A DNA stretch of 28,607 bases from Pseudomonadota bacterium (GTDB lineage: Bacteria > Pseudomonadota > Alphaproteobacteria > Rhizobiales > Beijerinckiaceae), in assembly GCA_023426505.1 (NCBI GenBank), contig JAFAAP010000165.1:1-28607 (forward strand). The letters are read 5' to 3'. The notes beneath the pieces were generated by a model that was given only the letters and a program-made list of their open reading frames with translations, was not told the DNA's origin and did no database searches. The position numbers were made by a program, and so were the translations under genes. Within the stretch, counting starts at the first letter, position 1; every line of letters starts with the position of its first letter. Of the stretch, positions 15,561 to 22,787 are shown piece after piece.

Positions 15561-15839
15561 ATGAGCAAGAAAGCAACTCTCCTCGCCGCCACCCTTCTCC
15601 TCGGCCTGCCGGCTCTGGCCCAGGCCCAGACCACCCGGGCGCTGCCCGACCGGCCCGGGGCCTCGGAATATGCGCCCGGCCAGCGCGCGAAGTCGTCCAC
15701 GACCGGCCAGAGCGCGACCGACTTCGCGCCTGGGCAGAGGGCGCAGTCCTCGACGACCGGCGAAGCGGCCAAGTCGTTCGCTCCCGGCCAGAAGGCTAAG
15801 GAGCCGCGAACCACCGGAACGCTTCACCGCACCCGGTAA
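15561..15839 (+). CDS. small exported repeat protein
   Basis: A 92-residue protein. The signal peptide KKATLLAATLLLGLPALAQA is followed by a short linker and three copies of an 18-residue unit: EYAPGQRAKSSTTGQSAT, DFAPGQRAQSSTTGEAAK and SFAPGQKAKEPRTTGTLH. The DNA period is exactly 54 bases (15672, 15726, 15780). ATG at 15561 has GGGACGG just before it; an in-frame upstream ATG at 15468 would bury the signal peptide. No function is known. An intrinsic terminator follows. Confidence 0.75.
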   Translation: MSKKATLLAATLLLGLPALAQAQTTRALPDRPGASEYAPGQRAKSSTTGQSATDFAPGQRAQSSTTGEAAKSFAPGQKAKEPRTTGTLHRTR

Positions 15840-15859
15840 AACAGCTGTACTTTCAAGAG

Positions 15860-15895
15860 AAAGGCTCGGCGCAAGCTGAGCCTTTTCTATTTTTT
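15860..15895 (+). terminator. intrinsic terminator
   Basis: AAAGGCTC and GAGCCTTT pair around a loop that can extend the stem with GC, followed by TTTTCTATTTTTT. This ends the transcript of the small repeat protein gene. Confidence 0.8.
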
Positions 15896-16050
15896 ACTGG
15901 ATTATCTTCCATCAAGCTTGGCAGCGCTGCGCCCAAATCTGTTCATCACCAAAAAGAGATTGTGCGCAACCTATGCGGCCGACCGGCGTTTGAAAGTCCG
16001 ATGCAAGGAGCCCGCCGGTCTGCGGCGGCGCCCAACGATGGAGAAGACCA

Positions 16051-16449
16051 ATGCGACGCATTCTACTGACGACTGCCACCCTTGGCGCCCTCACCCTCGG
16101 GGCCGCCGGTGCCATGGCGCAGACGGCCGCGCCGGTGCCGAACGCGAGCGGCTCCCAGGTGACCAACCCGAACACCTACGGCTCCACCGTGCCGCAGAAC
16201 CAGGGCGCCGCGCAGGCGATCCCGGCCGCTCCCGGCATGACCGGCACCTGCGCCCCATCGCCGAACGCCAGCGGCTCGCAGACCACGAATCCCTGCACCT
16301 ACGGCTCCACCGTGCCGCAGAACCAGGGCCAGCCCGGCATGATGATGGGCGGTCCCGCCGCCACCGGCTCGGTCGCTCCCCCAGTGCCGAACGCCAGCGG
16401 CTCGCAGGTCACGAACCCGAACACCTACGGCGACACCAAGCCCCGATAA
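16051..16449 (+). CDS. exported tandem-repeat protein
   Basis: A 132-residue protein with signal peptide ILLTTATLGALTLGAAGAMA and then three repeats of PNASGSQVTNPNTYGSTVPQ NQG type, spaced by Ala/Pro/Met-rich linkers. The repeats lie at DNA positions 16138–16206, 16261–16329 and 16387–16440. The second unit has T for V and C for N (NPCTYG), paired with another cysteine in TGTCAPSP just before it, so one disulphide is possible. GGAGAAG precedes the ATG. No function is known; a secreted or envelope role is inference. Confidence 0.75.
   Translation: MRRILLTTATLGALTLGAAGAMAQTAAPVPNASGSQVTNPNTYGSTVPQNQGAAQAIPAAPGMTGTCAPSPNASGSQTTNPCTYGSTVPQNQGQPGMMMGGPAATGSVAPPVPNASGSQVTNPNTYGDTKPR
16138..16440 (+). 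repeat. three imperfect coding repeats of about 69 bases
   Basis: Two full units (16138–16206, 16261–16329) and a shorter third (16387–16440) encode the PNASGSQ–NPNTYG element. They match closely at DNA level, with most changes in third codon positions, so they arose by duplication and are held at protein level. Confidence 0.8.
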
Positions 16450-16785
16450 CCTCACCGTCTTCGACCATCGTTCAGGATGCGGAAAAGAGCGCCCGGCGCG
16501 TCACGCCGGACGCCTCCCGCATCGCGATGGCGGCGACGTCCCAGCAGCCCAGATCCGGACCGGCCGCAGGCCCGACCGGACTGCGCTGAACTCGTTTCGG
16601 GACGGTTTTCGCCCAAGTGGAGAGCCCCCCGTCCAGCACCCGGCATATACTGCAGAAACAGCTTAGATTCCATTAGCTTAGCTCTATTTTAAACTCTGCA
16701 TGCACGCGGAACGGCGCCCGCCGCCATCCGTTTTGTCTCCTGTGTGGGCCCCTGTCGGAGCCCTGAAGTTGAGGGAGAGAATTCG
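16450..16785. other. 336-base intergenic stretch without gene
   Basis: No convincing reading frame or RNA gene is seen. The first 150 bases are GC-rich with a CCGGCG/CGCCGG hairpin near 16495. From 16640 to 16700 it is AT-rich, with AGCTTAG repeated at 16660 and 16675, which could hold the promoter of the DUF1236 gene. Confidence 0.5.
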
Positions 16786-17511
16786 ATGCGTATCACGATG
16801 TTGGCCACGGTCGCTGCGGCGGCCCTGTCGTTGAGCGTCGCGGCCGTCGCCCAGACGAGCGGCGGCTCCTCCGGCGGCACGGGCGGCGGCAGCGGTGGCG
16901 GCGCCGTCTCCTCGCCCAGCGGCGGCGGCGCGGCGGGTGGGACCTCCGGCGGCGCCTCCGGTGGCACCTCGACCGATACCGGCGGGACCAGCGGTGGAGC
17001 ATCCGGATCGACGTCGGGCGGCACCAGCGGAGGATCGGGCGGCGGAACCTCCGGCGGCACTTCGGGCGGAGGCTCTGGCGGGACCTCGGGCGGCGCGGCC
17101 TCCGGCACGTCAGGCGGCGCCAGCGGCACCTCGTCGGGCCAGACCGGCGGCGCCGCAGGTTCGACGTCGGGCTCCACATCGGGCGGTGCGGCATCGACCG
17201 GCACGCGCAGCACGACCACGACCGGCAGCACGTCGAGCTCCACCAGCGTGAACGTGACGTCCGAGCAGCGGACCGAGATCACGCGCGCGTTCACGAGCGT
17301 GAACGTGGAGCCGGTGCGCGAGGTGAACTTCAGCGTCAGCGTCGGCTCCGTCGTGCCGACCACCGTCACCACGCTGCACACCTGCCCGAGCGAGGTGGTG
17401 CGCATCCTGCACGGTCTGCCGGAATGCCGCTACATCGTGGTGCGCGATCAGATCGTCATCGTCGAGCCGGGCAGCCGCAAGATCGTGACCGTGATCGAGC
17501 GCCGCGGCTGA
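16786..17511 (+). CDS. exported Gly/Ser/Thr-rich protein with DUF1236 domain
   Basis: A 241-residue protein in three parts. Residues 1–22 are a signal peptide ending AAVAQ. Residues about 23–145 are a low-complexity stretch of GGTSGG units, probably disordered. The last 85 residues are a DUF1236 domain: NVEPVREVNFSVSVGSVVPT, then two cysteines (HTCPSEVV and PECRYIVV) and DQIVIVEPGSRKIVTVIERR. DUF1236 is common in Rhizobiales exported proteins; its role is not established. The ATG at 16786 follows GAGGGAGAG. The product is likely periplasmic or surface-bound. Confidence 0.85.
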   Translation: MRITMLATVAAAALSLSVAAVAQTSGGSSGGTGGGSGGGAVSSPSGGGAAGGTSGGASGGTSTDTGGTSGGASGSTSGGTSGGSGGGTSGGTSGGGSGGTSGGAASGTSGGASGTSSGQTGGAAGSTSGSTSGGAASTGTRSTTTTGSTSSSTSVNVTSEQRTEITRAFTSVNVEPVREVNFSVSVGSVVPTTVTTLHTCPSEVVRILHGLPECRYIVVRDQIVIVEPGSRKIVTVIERRG

Positions 17512-17545
17512 CGGAAAGGCGGGCCTATTCCGCAATCGAACTTCG

Positions 17546-17577
17546 TGGAGGCCGGCAGTGCCGGCCTCCATCGTTTC
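17546..17577. terminator. hairpin between convergent genes, likely bidirectional terminator
   Basis: TGGAGGCCGGC and GCCGGCCTCCA form eleven perfect base pairs with an AGT loop, between the DUF1236 stop and the convergent esterase stop. The flank TCGTTTC gives only a short T tract. Confidence 0.65.
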
Positions 17578-17578
17578 A

Positions 17579-18826
17579 TCAGTGGTGCGGTGGGCGCGTC
17601 GTCGGATGCGCCAGGAAGAAGCGCAGCATCTCGCGGCTGGCGTCGGGTCCGCGCGGATCCGTGTAGGACCCCGCGGGGCTTCCGCCCGACCAGGCGTGGC
17701 CTGCGCCGTGCAGCACCCATTGCTCCAGCATCGGATGGCCGCTCTCGTCGGTCTGCACCGTGCGCGTATAGCTCACGCCTCCGGGGCTCCGGCCATGATC
17801 GACTTTGGTGCGCAGATCCGAGGCCGCCTTCGACTGCGCGATGACGTGGTCGCCGTTGACGGGATGCACGGTCTTGTCGTGGTCCCCGTGGAACACGATG
17901 GTCGGCACGATGCGGCCGGCATGGCGCGCGGGCGTCCCGCCCTGCCGCATCGCCGCGAAGGCCGAGGCGACGTCCCGCGCCGCCCCGCAGGCGAGGCCCG
18001 AATGGACCCCGACCGCCGCATAGAGATCGGGATAGGTCGCGCCCATCACGGCCGCCGCCGCGCCGCCTGCCGACAGGCCCGCCACGTAGACGCGCCCGGG
18101 CGCGACGGGGAACTCCTCCATGATCGTCCGGGTGATGCCGGCGATGAGCGAAGGCTCGCCCTGGTCGCGCTGCTGGTCCGAGACGTTGAACCAGTTCCAG
18201 CATTTCTGCGCGTTGGCGGACTTGGTCTGCGCCGGATAGGCCACGAGGAAGCCCTCCTCCTCGGCCAGTTCGTTCATGCGCGTGCCGGCCGCGAAGTCGT
18301 CCGGCGACTGGGTGCAGCCGTGCAGCATCACGACGAGCGGCAGCGGCTCACCCGTAAAGCTTGCCGGAACGTAGAGCTTGTAGGCACGGCGGCCGGCCGC
18401 GTTGGCGAAGATCCGCTCCTCGAAGCGCGCGTCATCGGGCAGCGGCGCCGGAGCCGGTTCGCGGTCGAGGCCCGGCAGCGGTCCGGTCTCGCCGATGCGG
18501 CCGAGAAAGTCCCGCAGCGCCTCCGGCATTCCGGCCTGCGCAAGGCCGTGCGGGAGCCCGGTCCAGGACGGCCCTACCTCCGCCTGCCGGTCGTTCTCGC
18601 GCGGCGCCTCCGCCTCCGGCGGCGTCCAGGGACCGCCTTTTGTGCGCGGGGGCTGCAGATCGATGGTGGAGGCGTCCGCTCCGGCGGAAGAACCGCCGGG
18701 CTGCGACGGCGGAGGCGGCGCCTTGCCCGACAGGGCGTTGCGGATGGCGGCCATCGCGTCGGAAAGCCGGCCGGCCCGGGTGAGGCGGGACACCTCGGCC
18801 ATGGCGGTCTTGAAGGGCGAGTTCAT
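17579..18826 (-). CDS. PHB depolymerase-family esterase
   Basis: A 415-residue alpha/beta hydrolase of the LpqC / type 1 PHB-depolymerase group. The nucleophile is S252 in the lipase box GLSAGG, the oxyanion region HGCTQSPDDFAAG starts at 169, an acid residue fits D315 or D317 in FHGDHDKTVHPVNGDH, and the catalytic histidine is H377 in GAGHAWSGG. There is no signal peptide: the N-terminus (KTAMAEVSRLTRAGRLSDAM) is an amphipathic helix, with a Pro/Ala-rich linker to residue 130. It may act on intracellular or short-chain polyhydroxyalkanoate or on other esters. It follows the ribbon-helix-helix gene by 62 bases in the same direction. Confidence 0.88.
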   Translation of the reverse strand: MNSPFKTAMAEVSRLTRAGRLSDAMAAIRNALSGKAPPPPSQPGGSSAGADASTIDLQPPRTKGGPWTPPEAEAPRENDRQAEVGPSWTGLPHGLAQAGMPEALRDFLGRIGETGPLPGLDREPAPAPLPDDARFEERIFANAAGRRAYKLYVPASFTGEPLPLVVMLHGCTQSPDDFAAGTRMNELAEEEGFLVAYPAQTKSANAQKCWNWFNVSDQQRDQGEPSLIAGITRTIMEEFPVAPGRVYVAGLSAGGAAAAVMGATYPDLYAAVGVHSGLACGAARDVASAFAAMRQGGTPARHAGRIVPTIVFHGDHDKTVHPVNGDHVIAQSKAASDLRTKVDHGRSPGGVSYTRTVQTDESGHPMLEQWVLHGAGHAWSGGSPAGSYTDPRGPDASREMLRFFLAHPTTRPPHH

Positions 18827-18888
18827 GAAAAAATGTCCTGTTCTCGGCCGGACGCATCCGGCGGGATGTCTCCGAGGCCGAACGGCGC

Positions 18889-19308
18889 TCAGCGGATGCG
18901 GTCGCGCAAAGCGTCCTTCACGGCCGCGCTCGCATGGAGCGCGCCGAGCACGTGCAGGGACGCGATGGTCTCCCGCGCCAGCTCCGGGGTGACGTCCGGG
19001 GCGATGCTGGCGAGCCCGAGCACCTGGATGTGGAGCCGCTCGCCGGCGGCCTTCGCGGCCTCGAGATCGGGCCGCGTGAAATGACGCAGGCCGAGATCGA
19101 GCTGGTGCCGTTCGACGGATTTTTTAACGTTGTCGTTGTGCCGGTCGAGCTGGTTGCGGATCGCCGTGCGGATGAAATCCGTGCGGTTCGAATAGAATCC
19201 CTCCTGCACCAGGAGGTCGATCTGCCCGAGATCAACGAAGCCGAGATTGATCGTGATCTTCTCGCTGTCGCCCGCCTTGGGCCTGAGCTCCTGAACGCTC
19301 GCGGTCAT
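18889..19308 (-). CDS. CopG-like ribbon-helix-helix regulator
   Basis: A 139-residue protein. Residues 17–58 match the ribbon-helix-helix fold: the strand EKITINLGFVDLGQID, then LLVQEGFYSNRTDFIRTAIR and NQLDRH. The C-terminal 80 residues form a helical extension of unknown role. ATG at 19308 is preferred; the upstream frame to 19368 runs through the operator repeats. TACCATCC repeats just upstream fit autoregulation. It lies ahead of the esterase gene and diverges from the rhodanese gene, so either may be a target. Confidence 0.82.
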   Translation of the reverse strand: MTASVQELRPKAGDSEKITINLGFVDLGQIDLLVQEGFYSNRTDFIRTAIRNQLDRHNDNVKKSVERHQLDLGLRHFTRPDLEAAKAAGERLHIQVLGLASIAPDVTPELARETIASLHVLGALHASAAVKDALRDRIR

Positions 19309-19310
19309 CG

Positions 19311-19341
19311 TACCATCCTTATACCATCCAACTGGATGGTA
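19311..19341. promoter_or_regulatory. likely ribbon-helix-helix operator array
   Basis: TACCATCC occurs at 19311 and 19322, and its reverse complement GGATGGTA at 19334, so spacings are 11 and 12 bases, near one helical turn. The last two form the palindrome TACCATCCAACTGGATGGTA. The array ends just before the regulator's ATG. Short half-sites at one-turn spacing are typical of ribbon-helix-helix repressors. Confidence 0.65.
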
Positions 19342-19461
19342 GGTGGCGACGATGGGCGGAGGCTTCAAGGGCCGCTTTCGTAAATGGCATGCTCGTGAGG
19401 ATTATTGGTCGGGGTGGCGAACGGGCTTAGAGTCGCCGGACGATTTTTCGAGGAGGACACC

Positions 19462-19842
19462 ATGGCCGCAAGCGTGAAGGACCTGCTGGCGCAGGCGAAC
19501 GCCACCGTTCCGAAACTGTCTCCGGCTCAAGCCGCCGAGAAGATGCGCTCCGGCGACGTGCTCGTGGTCGACGTCCGCGATCCGACCGAGGTCCAGCAGA
19601 GCGGAAAGCTGAAAGGCTCCGTCAACGTCTCCCGGGGCATGCTGGAGTTCCGCGCCGATCCGGACAGCCAGTACCACAACCCCGCTTTCCGGAAGGACAA
19701 GACGATCCTCGTCCATTGCGCCTCCGGCGGCCGCTCGGCCCTCGCCGGCAAGACCCTTCAGGACATGGGCTACACGGCCGTGTTCAACATCGGCGGATTC
19801 AAGGACCTGGCGGAGTCGGGGATCGACGTGGAGCCGGCGTGA
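19462..19842 (+). CDS. rhodanese-domain protein
   Basis: A 126-residue single-domain rhodanese. VLVVDVRDPTEVQQSGKLKG precedes the active-site loop, with C86 in HCASGGRS (85–92), then LQDMGYTAVFNIGGFKDLAE. Such proteins carry sulphane sulphur as a cysteine persulphide in the cytoplasm; the acceptor is unknown. ATG at 19462 follows AGGAGGA. An in-frame GTG at 19405 is less likely. Confidence 0.92.
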   Translation: MAASVKDLLAQANATVPKLSPAQAAEKMRSGDVLVVDVRDPTEVQQSGKLKGSVNVSRGMLEFRADPDSQYHNPAFRKDKTILVHCASGGRSALAGKTLQDMGYTAVFNIGGFKDLAESGIDVEPA

Positions 19843-19998
19843 GGCCCTTCCCGGCTCCGGGGCGAGCCTCGCGGGACAGCGTTAGCCGTTACGGCTGACT
19901 TGTCGTCGGAGACAGGGCACGAGGAGCTTTGCGCTCGCACGGCTCCGATATCGCTTGGGACCAGAGCGGACGACCGACACCACGCAGACGATGCCTTC

Positions 19999-20475
19999 AT
20001 GGAGAACGGAAACCTGCGCAGGTCTTTTCCGCCGAGCCGATGCCGGGCGGCGCCGGTCGCCCTCGTCGCAGCCCAGGCGCTAAGGCCGTTTCCCGGCGTG
20101 GCCACACAGGACCGGGACGCCCCGAGGCCCACGCTCGGCAACCTCATGACGCTCACCCAGGTCAGTCATTTCAAGCTCTGGTATGCGGAGCGGATGGGGA
20201 ATTGGCCGCTTGCGAGTTACGAGCGCGGTCAGCTCAGGAACACGATCGACCGGATCGTGTAGCTCTATCTGACTGCATACTCCATCGCCCAGGCCGACGT
20301 GATCTGCGAAGAGACGGATCCGGCCATGACCGAGCTGCAGCAGGCCATCTCGGACCGCAGCAGCACGCGTTTCGAGGCGGCCTATGTGAAGATCACCAAT
20401 GCCTGCAACCAGTACCATCCGGCCGGGACGCTGAGCATTTGGAACGCCGGCCATCGATTGCGAAAGAGCAGGCTC
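19999..20475 (+). pseudogene. broken cytochrome c-like protein
   Basis: The frame contains RPTLGNLMTLTQVSHFKLWY then AERMGNWPLASYERGQLRN, typical of a small exported haem-binding-like family of Rhizobiales, but TAG at 20260 interrupts it. It continues past the stop with MTELQQAISDRSSTRFEAAY then VKITNACNQYH. The expected CxxCH haem site reads CNQYH, so the second cysteine is gone. Beyond 20475 traces of the C-terminus appear in another frame (RAPNSNDIFGKTSQ near 20510), suggesting a frameshift as well. The signal peptide is not clear. The gene is inactive by at least two lesions. Upstream, 19843–19998 holds nothing convincing. Confidence 0.7.
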
Positions 20476-20563
20476 AGCTGCCAGCGCAGCCCGCATGGCT
20501 GCGGGCGCCGAATAGCAACGACATTTTTGGGAAAACTTCTCAGCGTGCCGACTTCGAGAAAGA

Positions 20564-20648
20564 TGGTGCCCAGGAGAGGACTCGAACCTCCACGGTGTTA
20601 CCCGCTGCTACCTGAAAGCAGTGCGTCTACCAATTCCGCCACCTGGGC
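20564..20648 (-). tRNA. tRNA-Leu (anticodon CAG)
   Basis: Read on the minus strand: acceptor GCCCAGG pairs with CCTGGGC, the D-loop contains AATTGGTAGACGC, the anticodon stem CTGCT/AGCAG encloses loop TTCAGGT with anticodon CAG, a class II variable arm follows, and the T-loop is TTCGAGT. The 3' CCA is encoded. The length, 85 bases, fits leucine tRNA. Confidence 0.97.
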
Positions 20649-20668
20649 ATGCCTCGTCGGCGAGGCTT

Positions 20669-20697
20669 CGTTTAGAGGCCTTCGGGCGCGGCGTCAA
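20669..20697 (-). promoter_or_regulatory. promoter of the tRNA-Leu gene
   Basis: On the minus strand TTGACG (20692–20697) and TAAACG (20669–20674) are 17 bases apart, 21 bases before the tRNA 5' end. Spacing and position fit a sigma-70-type promoter. Confidence 0.65.
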
Positions 20698-20830
20698 TCG
20701 CCGAAAACGCGGTTTGGATGCTTTCTCTGTCGCACGCCCCTTCACAGCCCTCCGGGGTTTGACGGCGCATCCTTCGCTGACGCGGCCCTCCGGGTCCTCA
20801 ACGAGCGATGCGCCATCTAAAAACAGCAGC

Positions 20831-20872
20831 ATCGGATTGGTCCCAAAAGTGGATTCCACTTTTGGGCCCGAT
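20831..20872. repeat. long palindrome, likely dispersed intergenic repeat
   Basis: CCCAAAAGTGGA and TCCACTTTTGGG form twelve perfect pairs around one base, flanked by ATCGG and CCGAT, also inverted. The shape and the following GATGCTCTAGA resemble a palindromic repeat I recall from Rhizobiales intergenic DNA. Copy number cannot be checked here. It lies 65 bases before the NDUFA9-like gene. Confidence 0.6.
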
Positions 20873-20937
20873 GCTCTAGAGACGTTCCAAAATCCATTTC
20901 CCGGGCAGTCCACGTCCCGACGGACAGGAGCTTTTCA

Positions 20938-22041
20938 ATGATCGGCGCGATCCGCACGCCCTCCCAGCAACTCGTCACCGTCTTCGGCGGCTCAGGCTTC
21001 CTCGGTCGCTACGTGGTGAGCGCCCTCGCCAAGCGCGGCTACCGGGTCCTGGTGGCGACGCGCCAGCCGAATCGGGCGAACTTCCTGCCCCAGGGCATGG
21101 TGGGCCAGATCAACGCCATCCAGGCCAACCTCCGCGACCGGGATTCGGTCGCCCATGCGGTCGCGAAGGCCGACCACGTGATCAACCTCGTGGGCATCCT
21201 GCAGGAGCGGGGCCGCCAGCGCTTCGACACGCTCCAGGCCGAGGGGCCGCGCCTCATCGCCGAGACGGCGAAGCCCGGCGCCACCATCATCCACGTCTCG
21301 GCCATCGGGGCGGATGCGGGCTCCGAATCGCTCTATGCCCGGTCCAAGGCCGCCGGCGAGGAGAACCTGCTCAAGCTCCGGCCCGACGCGATCGTCATGC
21401 GTCCGTCCCTGATGTTCGGACCGGGCGACGGCCTGTTCAACCGCTTCGCGTCGCTGGCCCGCATGCTGCCCGTCCTGCCGCTCGCCGGCGCCGACACGCG
21501 CTTCCAGCCGGTCTATGCGGGCGACGTCGCGGCCGCCATCGTGGCGGCGGTGGACGGCAAGGTTCCGGGCGGACGCATCTACGAGCTCGGCGGGCCCGAG
21601 ACCAAGACCCTGCGCGAGATCGTCGAGTACGTGTGCGAGGTCACCGAGCGCAAGCGGGTGATCCTGCCCCTGCCGAACGCGGCCGGGCGCGTCCAGGGGA
21701 CCATCCTCGGCGCCCTCGACGCCATCACCCTCGGCCTCGTGCCGAACGAACTCGTCATGACCAAGGACCAGGCGATCCTGCTCGAGAGCGACAACGTGGT
21801 GTCGGATGCGGCGGTCGCCGAGGGCCGGACGCTGGCGGGCCTCGGCATCACGCCGACCACCATCGAGGCGATCGCCCCCGCCTACCTGATCCGCTACCGC
21901 AAGACCGGTCAGTTCGACCTGAAGCGCAACGCCACGAAGACCACGCCGGACCTGCTGGCTCCCGAATCAGGGGGACCGGCGTCCGACTTCGAGCCGCAGC
22001 GGGCCTCCGGCCCGGCCGTCGGCCAGTCGTCGAGCCACTAG
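20938..22041 (+). CDS. NDUFA9-like NAD(P)-binding epimerase-fold protein
   Basis: A 367-residue atypical short-chain dehydrogenase. The Rossmann motif is GGSGFLG (17–23). Further family blocks are DHVINLVGILQERGRQRFDT, HVSAIGADAGSESLYARSKA with the YxxxK pattern, and RPSLMFGPGDGLFNRFASLA. It matches the complex I NDUFA9-type subgroup, which in Alphaproteobacteria is linked to respiratory complex I or quinone synthesis; enzyme activity is not shown. The last 50 residues are hydrophilic. Its end overlaps the convergent EI24 gene by 75 bases. Confidence 0.88.
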   Translation: MIGAIRTPSQQLVTVFGGSGFLGRYVVSALAKRGYRVLVATRQPNRANFLPQGMVGQINAIQANLRDRDSVAHAVAKADHVINLVGILQERGRQRFDTLQAEGPRLIAETAKPGATIIHVSAIGADAGSESLYARSKAAGEENLLKLRPDAIVMRPSLMFGPGDGLFNRFASLARMLPVLPLAGADTRFQPVYAGDVAAAIVAAVDGKVPGGRIYELGGPETKTLREIVEYVCEVTERKRVILPLPNAAGRVQGTILGALDAITLGLVPNELVMTKDQAILLESDNVVSDAAVAEGRTLAGLGITPTTIEAIAPAYLIRYRKTGQFDLKRNATKTTPDLLAPESGGPASDFEPQRASGPAVGQSSSH

Positions 22042-22704
22042 GCGCTTGTGCAGGTGAACCATCATCGCCGCGCCGAAGATCGGCGTGACGAGGTTGAGCA
22101 CCGGCACGAGCACGAGACCCGCGAGCACCGCACCGGCGGCGAACACCGTGCCGCGGTGCTCCATGCGCAGCTGCGTCACGGCCTCCTGCGTCCAGAACCG
22201 GCCGGCCGCGAGCTCGAAATATTCGCGGCCGAGCAGATAGGCGTTGGCCACGAAGAACACCGCGATGTTGATGCCCGGGATGAAGAACAGCAGCAGCGCC
22301 GCGAGGTTCACCAGGAGCGACAGGGCCGCGAAGCGCAGGCCGTAGAACACCGCCTGGCCGAAGGGCAGCGCCTCGCCCGGCGCATCCGCCGGATAGTCCT
22401 TGCGCTCCACCACCTCGGCGACGTCGTCGAGGAAGTACCCCGCCACGATGGCCGTGACCGCCGGCAGCAGATAGATCAGCGCCACGAAGAGCCCGAACCC
22501 GGCGAGGAAGAACGCGAAGCCGTCCAGGATCGGATAGTCTGTGCTGAGCGGATGGCTGGAGAGGAAATAATCGAAGAGGCGCGTCAGCCCGAGCCAGACG
22601 AGCGCCAACAGCGCCGTGGTGAGCGCCAGCGACTTCCACAGAATGCTCCTGAGCGCCGGCGAAAAGATCTCCCGGGCCGCAGCGATCACCGACTGGATCA
22701 GCAT
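21967..22704 (-). CDS. EI24/CysZ-like membrane protein
   Basis: A 245-residue protein with about five hydrophobic helices, among them SLALTTALLALVWLGLTRLF, FAFFLAGFGLFVALIYLLPA and SLLVNLAALLLFFIPGINIA. FFVANAYLLGREYFELAAGR is the signature stretch of the EI24/CysZ family, whose E. coli member supplies sulphate for cysteine synthesis. Sulphate transport here is inference. The last 25 residues are coded inside the 3' end of the NDUFA9-like gene on the other strand. Confidence 0.85.
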   Translation of the reverse strand: MLIQSVIAAAREIFSPALRSILWKSLALTTALLALVWLGLTRLFDYFLSSHPLSTDYPILDGFAFFLAGFGLFVALIYLLPAVTAIVAGYFLDDVAEVVERKDYPADAPGEALPFGQAVFYGLRFAALSLLVNLAALLLFFIPGINIAVFFVANAYLLGREYFELAAGRFWTQEAVTQLRMEHRGTVFAAGAVLAGLVLVPVLNLVTPIFGAAMMVHLHKRLVARRLADGRAGGPLRLEVGRRSP

Positions 22705-22787
22705 TCGAGGTCTCCCGTCGTCAGGCTGCGGGCGATGAAGGCAAGGCTGGTCATGGACTCTCCCAGAGTGACGCGCGGACTTTACTT

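Noticed and set aside
16860..17220. Repetitive DNA that could suggest CRISPR or a minisatellite
   Set aside because: The repeats are irregular GGCGG-type codons for Gly, Ser and Thr in one open frame with a signal peptide and a DUF1236 end; there are no spacers.
19843..20563. Genomic island inserted at the tRNA-Leu 3' end
   Set aside because: No integrase, no repeated tRNA end and only one decayed gene are present; simple gene decay explains the region.
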